The notes beneath the pieces were generated by a model. That model saw only the letters and a list, made by a program, of their open reading frames with translations, had not been told where the DNA came from and made no database searches. This document shows positions 28,457 through 36,914 of a stretch of 64,000 nt of DNA, piece by piece (position 1 is the stretch's first letter; each line of letters starts with the position of its first letter). Origin of the DNA: Vibrio viridaestus (GTDB lineage: Bacteria; Pseudomonadota; Gammaproteobacteria; Enterobacterales; Vibrionaceae); assembly GCF_003856525.1 (NCBI RefSeq), contig NZ_RJVQ01000004.1, positions 62,001 to 126,000 on the forward strand, written 5' to 3'. A program made the translations under genes and the position numbers.

Positions 28457-30099
28457 GTCTACCGGACAAGTATGTGACGGCAGTTTATCGGGATACGGGC
28501 AACCCTTCTTATCGGGGAAATCCATTTATTGAGGCTTTACCGCCGTTGATGGAGCTGAAGCAGCTTAAAAAGGGACTTGAGGGAGCGGTGAGCTTCTCGC
28601 CGGAAAATACGTTGCTGCCACCCCGTCAGCGTGCGCATAGGGTTGCTTCGCTGTTGGATGATTTCTTTCAGCCACTGGCGCAGCATGTACTGTTGGAGGA
28701 GCGGATCTCGATTATGATCCGGCGTGGTTATGTCGGGAGAAATCTTCAGGACGGTTCACTCAACAAGCATCTGCAAAACGGCTATGAGCGGATCATGTCC
28801 GGTGATATGGCGAGTTTCAAGTTTCAGGATGCCCGCTCGACGGCCAGTTGTTTGTCATTGATCGGATGTTCCGGAAGTGGCAAAAGCTCGACATTGTCCC
28901 GCATTCTTGCTACCTATCCTCAGGTGATTTATCACGAGCAGCATAATTTCTTTCAGATTGCCTATCTGAAAATCGAATGTCCGAATAATGGCTCTCTCAA
29001 GAGCTTGTGCCTTAACTTTTTCCGGGAAGTCGATCGGGTACTCGGAACCAACTATGAATCGACTTATGGCCTCAAACGACACGGTATTCCGACGTTGCTG
29101 GCATTGATGAGCCAGGTTGCCAATCATCGGGCAATCGGCGTTCTTGTCATCGATGAAATTCAGCGACTCAGTATTCGTCGCTCCGGCGGGCGCGAGCAGA
29201 TGCTGGAGTTTTTCGTCGAACTGGTCAACACCGTCGGGGTTCCGGCTGTTTTGATTGGAACACCGAAGGCCCGGCCAATCTTTGAGGTTGAGCTTCAGTC
29301 GGCAAGACGGAGTACCGGACTCGGCTCTCTGTACTGGCAGCCGATGCCACAATTTTCAGAGCAGCCGAACAGTAAAAGTGAGTGGGAGGCTTTCACCAAT
29401 AAGTTATGGCGCTATCAGTGGTTACAACGACGGGATGAGGTTCTGAGCGAAGAGATCCGTGACTGTTGGTATGAACTCTCTCAGGGCGTACTCGATATCG
29501 TGGTGAAACTGTTTGTGCTGGCCCAGCTCCGGGCAATCGCGAGCGGGCTGGAACGCATTACGGTGAAGTTGTTGCGGGCCGTATATGATGATGAGTTAAA
29601 GCCGGTTCATCCGATGCTGGATGCGATGCGCCGTGGTGATCCGGAAATGGTTTCCCGCTACTCGGATTTGAGAGTGGAAGATATTGATAAACGGCTGTTG
29701 ACGTTACATCGAAAGATTATTCAATTGCCTGAAGAAGCTGAACTGCCGTTCAATCGGAATCAACAGGCAATGCGTCTTTATCAGATGCTGACCCAAATGG
29801 ATTGCCAGTCCGAATTGCTGATCCCGCTAGTTGAGAAAGTCTTTCAGGAGAAGCCGGATCTGACATTACGGGAGATGATGCCATTGGTTCTGGCTTGGTA
29901 TGACGAGCGGCCAAAGCCGGTTGCTACACCACCTAAAGCAAATAAGGTGAATCCGGTCAAAGCCAAAGATTGGCACTCACTGGAGAGTCAGGACTTGCGC
30001 TATTTGTATGCTCAGAAAGATCAGGCAACGATGTACCAGACCGTGAGGGATCATGGCTTAGTGCTGGATTTGCAGCATCCGGACAAATGGGCTGTGTAG
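28453..30099 (+). CDS. tnsC: Tn7-type AAA+ regulator TnsC
   Basis: TnsC is the ATPase that links the target selectors (TnsD or TnsE) to the TnsAB transposase. The 548-residue product (Tn7 TnsC is 555) has Walker A GCSGSGKS at 138-145 and Walker B LVIDE at 231-235, with arginines further on (PKARPIFEVELQSARR) in the expected sensor region. The gene is coupled to tnsB by an ATGA overlap and is followed with no gap by tnsD. Confidence 0.97.
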   Translation: MSLPDKYVTAVYRDTGNPSYRGNPFIEALPPLMELKQLKKGLEGAVSFSPENTLLPPRQRAHRVASLLDDFFQPLAQHVLLEERISIMIRRGYVGRNLQDGSLNKHLQNGYERIMSGDMASFKFQDARSTASCLSLIGCSGSGKSSTLSRILATYPQVIYHEQHNFFQIAYLKIECPNNGSLKSLCLNFFREVDRVLGTNYESTYGLKRHGIPTLLALMSQVANHRAIGVLVIDEIQRLSIRRSGGREQMLEFFVELVNTVGVPAVLIGTPKARPIFEVELQSARRSTGLGSLYWQPMPQFSEQPNSKSEWEAFTNKLWRYQWLQRRDEVLSEEIRDCWYELSQGVLDIVVKLFVLAQLRAIASGLERITVKLLRAVYDDELKPVHPMLDAMRRGDPEMVSRYSDLRVEDIDKRLLTLHRKIIQLPEEAELPFNRNQQAMRLYQMLTQMDCQSELLIPLVEKVFQEKPDLTLREMMPLVLAWYDERPKPVATPPKANKVNPVKAKDWHSLESQDLRYLYAQKDQATMYQTVRDHGLVLDLQHPDKWAV

Positions 30100-31647
30100 A
30101 TGCTCGGATTGCCATGTCCCTATCCTGAAGAATTGATTTATAGCCTGCTGGCAAGAGCAGGACTTCATTATGGTATCGAATCACCGAAAGCGTTGCTGGA
30201 TGAAATCTATGGTGATCGGCGAGTTGTTGCGACCATTGACTTACCTTGTCGTCTTGCTCAAATCGCAGCGCATTATCCTGAAACATTAAGCTTGGATGTT
30301 GTCTCTCTTATCTATCGGCACACACTGTTTCCACTCTATGCGCCGTTCATTGAGGAACCGAAACGACAGTCTGGAATCAGATGGATATCGGGAGCATCGA
30401 AAGGTGCTATTCATGCCGCTTTCGGTTTGGTGGCTTCCCGAGTCAAAGCACTGCGCACGCTTCATTATTGTCCTCGGTGCGTTGCCGAACAGCTCCGTCA
30501 TTGCGGAGAAATCTACTGGCAACGTCTTTGGCAGGTTAGTGGTGCAGATATCTGTCCCGAACATGGGGTTGCTTTGCGAGTCTCTGGAACGGTGCCTCAT
30601 CAACACCGACATGCCTATTTGATACCCGAAATCCATTCGGAGGATCGGGACTGCGAAGTCTATCGGCCCGAATCTGAGGTCGTGACAAGATTTGCTTCAG
30701 CATTATTGTCTCTTCATCCTCAGGTTTCTCCGACATTTCATCAATGGAGTTGTTTTTACCGGGACTTGGCTCATTCGGCAGATTGCCGGCGGGGAAGCCA
30801 TGTTTTACATCAGGATGTCACTGCCAGAGTTAACCGGTATTGGTCGCATCAATGGCTGGAGAAGCATGGTTTGGCACTGACGAGCCACGATACATCCTGG
30901 AGCCGGGCCATATTGAGGAAACATCGCAAGTCGTTCAGTTTCCTACAGCATCTGGTCATGATCACGGCATTGTCGGGAGAAGAAACTCATCCTGAATCGG
31001 TATTGGTTCAGGTGAAACAGTATCCGCTCAAACCTCAATTGGTTGTTTCGACTTACCGACAGGAAGAGGCAAATATCCGTGAGCGGCGCAAATACTGGTT
31101 GATTCGGCTGAAGACAGAAGGCTGTCAACAGGCCAGAAAACATAATGGTGGCGCTTTGTATGCGTGGTTGTATCGTCATGATCGGGTATGGTTGCTCAGA
31201 ATCAACCGGCGTTACCAGCGTTCCCATGTGACGGTGAATCAACGGGTTGACTGGCAACTCCGGGATAAAGTTTGTGTTCGCCAATTGATGAGGCTGTTAC
31301 CGGATGTCCGGGATGATTTGGCTGTTCCCCGATTGTCGAGTGCGTATTACATCCATCGTTCGAAAATGGTGGCCAGTGTGCTGGAAAAACATTTGGACAA
31401 ACTGCCACGTACCAGGTCGTTTCTGAATGGTTATAGCGAATCGGTCGGAGAGTATCAGATTCGGCGGCTGACGAATGCAGCGTTGTCTTTATACCGGCAG
31501 CAACTCCCTTGGATGCGTTGGCGGCTGCTGCGTTCTGCCGGTCTCAGTGAAGAACGGCTAACACCTATGGCAGGTTGGTTTCTAAAAGGAGTAACGGAAG
31601 GTCTATGGGAGAATATCGATTTCAACATATCCCCGAAGATGCGGTAG
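30100..31647 (+). CDS. tnsD: Tn7-type target selector TnsD (TniQ family)
   Basis: TnsD binds the 3' end of glmS and directs insertion to attTn7, which explains the location of this element. The 515-residue product (Tn7 TnsD is 508) has the TniQ N-terminal domain with zinc ligands C124, C127, C152 and H155 (HYCPRC; ICPEH), at the same positions as in Tn7 TnsD as I recall them. The C-terminal half is the DNA-binding part. The start codon follows directly after the tnsC stop. Confidence 0.96.
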   Translation: MLGLPCPYPEELIYSLLARAGLHYGIESPKALLDEIYGDRRVVATIDLPCRLAQIAAHYPETLSLDVVSLIYRHTLFPLYAPFIEEPKRQSGIRWISGASKGAIHAAFGLVASRVKALRTLHYCPRCVAEQLRHCGEIYWQRLWQVSGADICPEHGVALRVSGTVPHQHRHAYLIPEIHSEDRDCEVYRPESEVVTRFASALLSLHPQVSPTFHQWSCFYRDLAHSADCRRGSHVLHQDVTARVNRYWSHQWLEKHGLALTSHDTSWSRAILRKHRKSFSFLQHLVMITALSGEETHPESVLVQVKQYPLKPQLVVSTYRQEEANIRERRKYWLIRLKTEGCQQARKHNGGALYAWLYRHDRVWLLRINRRYQRSHVTVNQRVDWQLRDKVCVRQLMRLLPDVRDDLAVPRLSSAYYIHRSKMVASVLEKHLDKLPRTRSFLNGYSESVGEYQIRRLTNAALSLYRQQLPWMRWRLLRSAGLSEERLTPMAGWFLKGVTEGLWENIDFNISPKMR

Positions 31648-33197
31648 TGCTCGGGGTCGGATCGCTCTTTCGTAAAAAGCGGAATAAATACTGGGGAATC
31701 AATCTGACATTATCGAAGAAGTCAGAGCGGCCTTCGGTCAGTATCACCGGTGCGCCGCTGATCCGCCGTTTTAAACCGCTCAGTTCGCTACAGAATGATA
31801 TTGCTAAAGGGAAACGCCTGTCGTTTACGATAGAAGACGCAACACAGTGGCAAAGAAAACCGCTCTCCGAGTGTGCGGCGATTCAGGCGATGAATTCGGT
31901 CGCCAATCGGGAACAATGGTGTTTTGAAATCATTCTGCCGGATGGGAAACAGCTTTATCTGCCTCAGTTCGAACTGGCCCGTGTCTTGTTTTTCCACGAC
32001 AACTATCTGTCGCGTATCAGTCTGGAGCATGATGTGCTTTCCTCTGATTTCAATGTCCTGAAGGATGACGAGAAATGGCGGATCGATGTGATGCCGACAG
32101 CAACCTATCCGCTGGAGTCGTTTAACGATGATCGGTGCCGGCGGTTTCTGAGTTGGATATTAATCGATCCTGAAGCAAGGTATTCTTTCGACAGTATTCA
32201 TCGACAAATGATGCAGGATCACCGGGTTCAGGGGCAATATCAGCTCTGGGACTTTTCGTTTCAGCCGCCACTTCTGGCCGGAACCCGATTGCAGGTGACC
32301 GGTTGGGATGACAGAAAAACGAATAGCTTTTTTGTCTGGGAAATTCGCCGGGTTGATGATTTGCCGTCAGCGATGCCGGAGGAGATCGACTTTTATCATC
32401 CGGACTTCGAACAACAAGTCAGTGGCAAAGGTGGCGGAAGTTACAGCCGGGCAGCTGAGCGCCCTGATGAACACCTGCTGAATGATTTGGAAAGTGCCAG
32501 TCTGGATGTGAACAGAACGGCTCTGGAATCTGACCTGGTTTATCTGTCCTTCAAAACCGGCTTCAAGACCAACCGATTGCCATCTAAAGTGAAAATAACC
32601 CCTCATGGTAAGCCAGATGACGAACAGCCCGGTCAGGCTTCATCCGAACTCTCTCCCAATGACGGCGATGTAACCGGGACGCTACCGGGCGCAGAATGGA
32701 GCATCGCCGATGACCAAACCGATGACGCATATTTGTACGAGAATAAGTTTGCCTGCTTCTTGAAAATGATCGGCTTGCTTGAAAAAGAGCATGACTGCAG
32801 GGTTCGGCGCTATCCTTTAAGAAAGCTGCCTAAATTACCGCGTTGCAAAAAGCATATGCTGGCCGACGATGCGAATCCTCGATGCATGGCCGTCATTGAA
32901 GTTAAATATCAGGAACAGACCTGCCATATCCTCGAAGTGGATACCTCGGATGCTGAGAAGTCATTGTCTACCATGATTGTCAGGCTGAAAGATATTTCGC
33001 GATTAGAGGAGCAGGTGATTGAACTAGAAAAGCGATTACTCAGAGGATCGTTACGTTGGCCCAAAAGCTATCTGGATGAAATTTGTGGTGAAGGGAATTT
33101 TTCCGGGGTGAATCATCCGAAGTCGAAACATAAAGGGAAGATCGATCCGACTGGTATTGAGGCTTGGGGAATGAGGATTTGTGAATGGATTGGTTGA
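31605..33197 (+). CDS. tnsE: Tn7-type target selector TnsE
   Basis: TnsE directs Tn7 to replicating DNA and conjugal plasmids through the sliding clamp and 3' recessed ends. The 530-residue product (Tn7 TnsE is 538) is weakly conserved in the middle but clear at the C-terminus, with HILEVDTSDAEKSLST and LRWPKSYLDEI followed by GVNHPK, equal to LNWPNSLFDQL and GVNHPK in Tn7. A TTG start at 31575 is in frame, but ATG 31605 after GGAAG is preferred. The gene overlaps the end of tnsD by 43 bp. The element therefore keeps both target pathways. Confidence 0.92.
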   Translation: MGEYRFQHIPEDAVVLGVGSLFRKKRNKYWGINLTLSKKSERPSVSITGAPLIRRFKPLSSLQNDIAKGKRLSFTIEDATQWQRKPLSECAAIQAMNSVANREQWCFEIILPDGKQLYLPQFELARVLFFHDNYLSRISLEHDVLSSDFNVLKDDEKWRIDVMPTATYPLESFNDDRCRRFLSWILIDPEARYSFDSIHRQMMQDHRVQGQYQLWDFSFQPPLLAGTRLQVTGWDDRKTNSFFVWEIRRVDDLPSAMPEEIDFYHPDFEQQVSGKGGGSYSRAAERPDEHLLNDLESASLDVNRTALESDLVYLSFKTGFKTNRLPSKVKITPHGKPDDEQPGQASSELSPNDGDVTGTLPGAEWSIADDQTDDAYLYENKFACFLKMIGLLEKEHDCRVRRYPLRKLPKLPRCKKHMLADDANPRCMAVIEVKYQEQTCHILEVDTSDAEKSLSTMIVRLKDISRLEEQVIELEKRLLRGSLRWPKSYLDEICGEGNFSGVNHPKSKHKGKIDPTGIEAWGMRICEWIG

Positions 33198-33279
33198 GGA
33201 ATTGATATAGTTAACTTTTAGTATTGTTTTATTGGTTTATTATGCAAGTTGTTTAAATATCATAAAATGGAATTTATCT

Positions 33280-34662
33280 ATGGAAAAAGTTCAGCTCGTA
33301 CCTGCTAAACGTTTTTTTGTTGAGATGCTGACTAGAGATATAGAGTTGGCGGATGCTATTTTGGACCTTATCGATAATTGTCTCGATGGTGCGATGAGGA
33401 TACTGAATGGAGACAATTCAGGAGCTAAACCCTATGAAGGTTTTGAAGTCGATATATCTTTCGATAAAGAGCATTTTCGGATATCCGATAATTGTGGGGG
33501 AATTCCCAAGGAAGTGGCACTTAAGTCTGCATTTCGCATGGGACGGCATGATAGCGAACGAGATAAAGATCTCCCTACGGTAGGCGTCTATGGTATCGGT
33601 ATGAAAAGGGCCATTTTTAAGATGGGTGAAGATACTGTTGTTAAGTGTAATACCGAAAATGGTTGTTATCGAGTTGATATATCGAAAGATTGGATGATGG
33701 ATGACTCTCTTTGGGAGTTACCCTTAATCGATCTTGAAGATTGTGGCGAAAAATTTGGAACCACGATAGAAGTCAACCAGCTACGAGGTGGTATCAAACA
33801 ACAATTCATTAATAAAAATTTTATTGATGAACTATTTAATATAATTTCGACTCACTTTTCTTACATTATCTCAAAAGGATTGAGTATCAGAGTCAATGGA
33901 GAAAGTATCAATCCCGATATTTCGATTACTCGTTATGCAAAGGATTTTTCAAACAAAAAAGACTCGGTCGCTCCGTATGTTTACAAAAATAATATTGATG
34001 GTGTAGACGTGGAAGTAACTATTGGGTTTTATCGTTCGCTAAGTACTGATGAAGAAGAGCAAGACGAAAAAGACGGAAAATCTATAAGTTCACGAGCTGG
34101 AGTAACACTTATCTGCAACGATAGAGTTGTACTCCATAACGATAAGACACATATAACCGGCTGGGGGGAAGCTGGAGTTCCTAGGTACCACACCCAATTT
34201 ATAGGTATATCGGGAGTTGTTATTTTTCAATCTAATAACCCCGGAAAGCTGCCATTGAAAACAACTAAAAGGGGGGTGGATAGCAGTTCTATGATATATG
34301 CGGTTGTTAAGGATAAGATTAGGGAAGGTTTAAAAATTTTTACCGACTTTACGAACAAATGGAAAAAAAGCTCGAAAGGCGAGTTGTCGAAACATTTTAG
34401 AATAGATGAAACCGAATCAGCTCCCAGTATTACCCTCTCACAAAAAGTAAGGGAAGAAGACTGGAGCCAAGTTCGAAGAGATGGCGGTCAAGTATTCAAA
34501 CCCAGACTTCCGTTGCCAAGAGAAGCTGATCCTACAGAAAGAGTTATCTTCACAAAGAAAAGAAGTGAAATACGAGCAGTATCTGAATATTTATTCGATG
34601 AGTTGCGTCCGACGACATTTGTTGGAGAGTATTGTTTTGATCAAATTCTAAAGAAGGTGTGA
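33280..34662 (+). CDS. GHKL ATPase (MutL/MORC/Hsp90-like), first gene of cargo cassette
   Basis: The 460-residue product has the three GHKL nucleotide-binding boxes: N-box DLIDN (29-33), G1 box DNCGG (70-74) and the lid box GVYGIGMK (102-109). A transducer-like domain follows, with CNDRVV and a late lysine in LKTTKRGVDSS. The position normally held by the catalytic glutamate (ExxxN) is D29. It shares this whole layout with the ATPase at 36915, so the two look like paralogs. The gene is AT-rich relative to tns genes and its stop is 1 bp from the next ATG. The likely role is DNA-linked ATPase of a restriction-like system; inferred from context. Confidence 0.85.
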   Translation: MEKVQLVPAKRFFVEMLTRDIELADAILDLIDNCLDGAMRILNGDNSGAKPYEGFEVDISFDKEHFRISDNCGGIPKEVALKSAFRMGRHDSERDKDLPTVGVYGIGMKRAIFKMGEDTVVKCNTENGCYRVDISKDWMMDDSLWELPLIDLEDCGEKFGTTIEVNQLRGGIKQQFINKNFIDELFNIISTHFSYIISKGLSIRVNGESINPDISITRYAKDFSNKKDSVAPYVYKNNIDGVDVEVTIGFYRSLSTDEEEQDEKDGKSISSRAGVTLICNDRVVLHNDKTHITGWGEAGVPRYHTQFIGISGVVIFQSNNPGKLPLKTTKRGVDSSSMIYAVVKDKIREGLKIFTDFTNKWKKSSKGELSKHFRIDETESAPSITLSQKVREEDWSQVRRDGGQVFKPRLPLPREADPTERVIFTKKRSEIRAVSEYLFDELRPTTFVGEYCFDQILKKV

Positions 34663-34663
34663 T

Positions 34664-35647
34664 ATGTCAGGAACGTCGATACCATATCACCTTAGACCTA
34701 ACAAGGCTGTAGAGCGGGGGTTATTCATCCAGTCGCTTCGTAAAATAAACAAATGCTTGAACATATCTGATTATCGTTATATCGGCTTTGGAGGACCTTT
34801 TATGGAAGATTTCAAAGCATTGCATAACGAATTGAGAATTTCAGATATGGTTTGTATCGAAATAGATGAAAATGTACGATTGCGGCAGCAATTTAATAAG
34901 CCTTTATCGTGCATAGATTTTTTAGAAGGAGCTTGCTCGGCTACAGATTTTATTAATGAGTATGAGTTCGATAAAGAATCCATCGTATGGTTTGATTTTG
35001 TATCGTTTAAAGATATGAATCATCAATTATCGGATATAAGCCGTTTGGTGAGCAATTTATGCCATGGCGATATATTTAAAATTACCTTAAATGCGAATTC
35101 AGCAAACTTGGGAACTATAGATGATGAAACTAAGTTGATGGAGTATCGCCTTGAAAAATTCAAAGAGTTGGTCACGTCAGACTTTGAACCTCATGGTTTA
35201 ACTGAAGAATCTATGTATTCGAAGGTCTTTCCCTGTACACTATTGAAGGCATTGGATAGAGCAGTAGCAAAAGGTATGGCTTCTGTTGAAAATGTAGAGG
35301 TTGTGCCAATCTGTGCTTTCGTCTATGAGGACGGTCAGAAGATGCTGACAGCTACGGGAATTGTGCTCGATAGTAGCAAGAAAGATGAATTCTTTGCAAA
35401 AACACACATTGATATGTGGCCTTATTATTCTGGTGATTGGGAAGAACCTAAAAATATAACATTGCCAGCCTTATCGGCTAGAGAGAGATTGCAGATCGAG
35501 CAGATGTTGCCGGATGGAAGCTATAAGGAAATAAGGGATAGTTTGGGGTTCTACATTGGTTCAGGAGAACGTTCTGCAAAAGAGCAAATGGAGAATTTCA
35601 TTTCCTATTACCGATCATTCCCTTGGTTTGGAAAGGTTGCATTATAG
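34664..35647 (+). CDS. Protein with methyltransferase-like fold, function unknown
   Basis: I recognise no characterised family for this 327-residue protein. The N-terminal half has the order of a Rossmann methyltransferase: glycine-rich loop YIGFGG (39-44), an acidic strand end CIEID (64-68), an FLEG segment, then WFDF (109-112) at the place of a catalytic motif IV, and the strand DIFKITLNAN. The C-terminal half has no motif I know. Proteins like this are sometimes annotated as putative O-methyltransferases. It is tightly coupled to the GHKL ATPase before it (1 bp gap), so the two very likely work together. Confidence 0.7.
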   Translation: MSGTSIPYHLRPNKAVERGLFIQSLRKINKCLNISDYRYIGFGGPFMEDFKALHNELRISDMVCIEIDENVRLRQQFNKPLSCIDFLEGACSATDFINEYEFDKESIVWFDFVSFKDMNHQLSDISRLVSNLCHGDIFKITLNANSANLGTIDDETKLMEYRLEKFKELVTSDFEPHGLTEESMYSKVFPCTLLKALDRAVAKGMASVENVEVVPICAFVYEDGQKMLTATGIVLDSSKKDEFFAKTHIDMWPYYSGDWEEPKNITLPALSARERLQIEQMLPDGSYKEIRDSLGFYIGSGERSAKEQMENFISYYRSFPWFGKVAL

Positions 35648-35751
35648 AGACAGCTTCAACTTGTTTCGATTGTTGAACTTTACTGATTTAACGGTCGCGT
35701 AATATGAATTTTTTTGCGATAATGTTCTGATCGAATGTTTTTGGAAAAATA

Positions 35752-36897
35752 ATGATGAAATCAAACTCTATAATAGTTGATTTGTTTTGTGGTTGTGGCG
35801 GTTTTGGACTTGGCGCAGAATTGGCGGGGTTTAGAACTATAGCTGCGGTAGATATAGATCCTACCCTACAATCCGCATACAAAAGAAACTTTCCTAAAAC
35901 CCATGTATTGAACGGCGATTTGTCCCAGTTGAATAAAGAGTCTTGGAGAATGATACTGAATGGCGTCAAAGTTGACGGTGTCATTGGTGGGCCACCATGT
36001 CAAGGCTACAGTCGTATGGGGAAATCAGATAAAAAAGATCCTAGAAGGACACTTCTAGGACACTTTTTTAGAAACGTCAATATCATCAACCCTAAGTTTT
36101 TTATCATGGAAAATGTCGAGGGATTGATGGATGAGCGGAACGTTTACGAGTTGGAAAATGCGGTAAAGATTCTAGACAAAAAGTACCAGGTTCTAGAACC
36201 GATGATCGTAGATTCCTCCCTATATGGAGCTCCGACCAAAAGGAAAAGGGTCATACTAATTGGGTACGATCCTAAGAGATTATTTTCACTGACAACTGAC
36301 GATTTTCAGCCAAGAAACGGATTAAAAACCACAGTGCGGGATGCGATCTCGGATTTGGCTTCTCCCATTACTCAAAGTAAAGACAAAGAAGATTTCGGTT
36401 GGGAAGAATACCCTGAAAATAATGAATTATCTGCTTATGCACAGAGAATGAGAACTCTACCGAGTAAAGGTTTGGGTTGGAACGAATCTCTTGAGAAATT
36501 GAGCAATGGATTCGTCAGTGGATATTTTGATACTAAACATACTGCCGCTGTGAAAAAACGTTACGCAGAAACTGAGCCGGGGATGGTTGATAAAGTAAGT
36601 AGAGCTAAAAAGTTGGCTTGGGATGGTTTGTGTCCGACTCTTAGAGCTGGAACTGGAGCTGATAAGGGGAGCCATCAGGCTGTACGCCCACTTCACCCGA
36701 GTCAGTCCAGAGTTATCACTGTCCGAGAGGCGGCAAGACTTCAGGGTTTTCCCGATTGGTTCGTTTTCCATCCTACAAAATGGCATAGTTTCAGGATGAT
36801 CGGTAATAGTGTTTCTCCAATAGTATCTCAATCAATTTTGTCCGTAATTTATAAAATACTAAAACAAAGCAAGAAATCTAAAGTTGCATCATTATAA
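35752..36897 (+). CDS. DNA cytosine-5 methyltransferase
   Basis: The 381-residue product has all main motifs of C5-cytosine DNA methyltransferases in order: motif I DLFCGCGGFGLG (10-21), motif IV GGPPCQGYSR with catalytic C83, motif VI MENVEG (119-124), motif VIII PTKRKRVILIG, motif IX VREAARLQGFP and motif X IGNSVSP. The short region between VIII and IX would choose the target sequence, which cannot be read here. ATG 35752 and 35755 are both possible starts. It lies between two GHKL ATPase genes, and no restriction endonuclease or Vsr gene is adjacent. Confidence 0.95.
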   Translation: MMKSNSIIVDLFCGCGGFGLGAELAGFRTIAAVDIDPTLQSAYKRNFPKTHVLNGDLSQLNKESWRMILNGVKVDGVIGGPPCQGYSRMGKSDKKDPRRTLLGHFFRNVNIINPKFFIMENVEGLMDERNVYELENAVKILDKKYQVLEPMIVDSSLYGAPTKRKRVILIGYDPKRLFSLTTDDFQPRNGLKTTVRDAISDLASPITQSKDKEDFGWEEYPENNELSAYAQRMRTLPSKGLGWNESLEKLSNGFVSGYFDTKHTAAVKKRYAETEPGMVDKVSRAKKLAWDGLCPTLRAGTGADKGSHQAVRPLHPSQSRVITVREAARLQGFPDWFVFHPTKWHSFRMIGNSVSPIVSQSILSVIYKILKQSKKSKVASL

Positions 36898-36914
36898 GGA
36901 GTTGTGGAGTGGCG

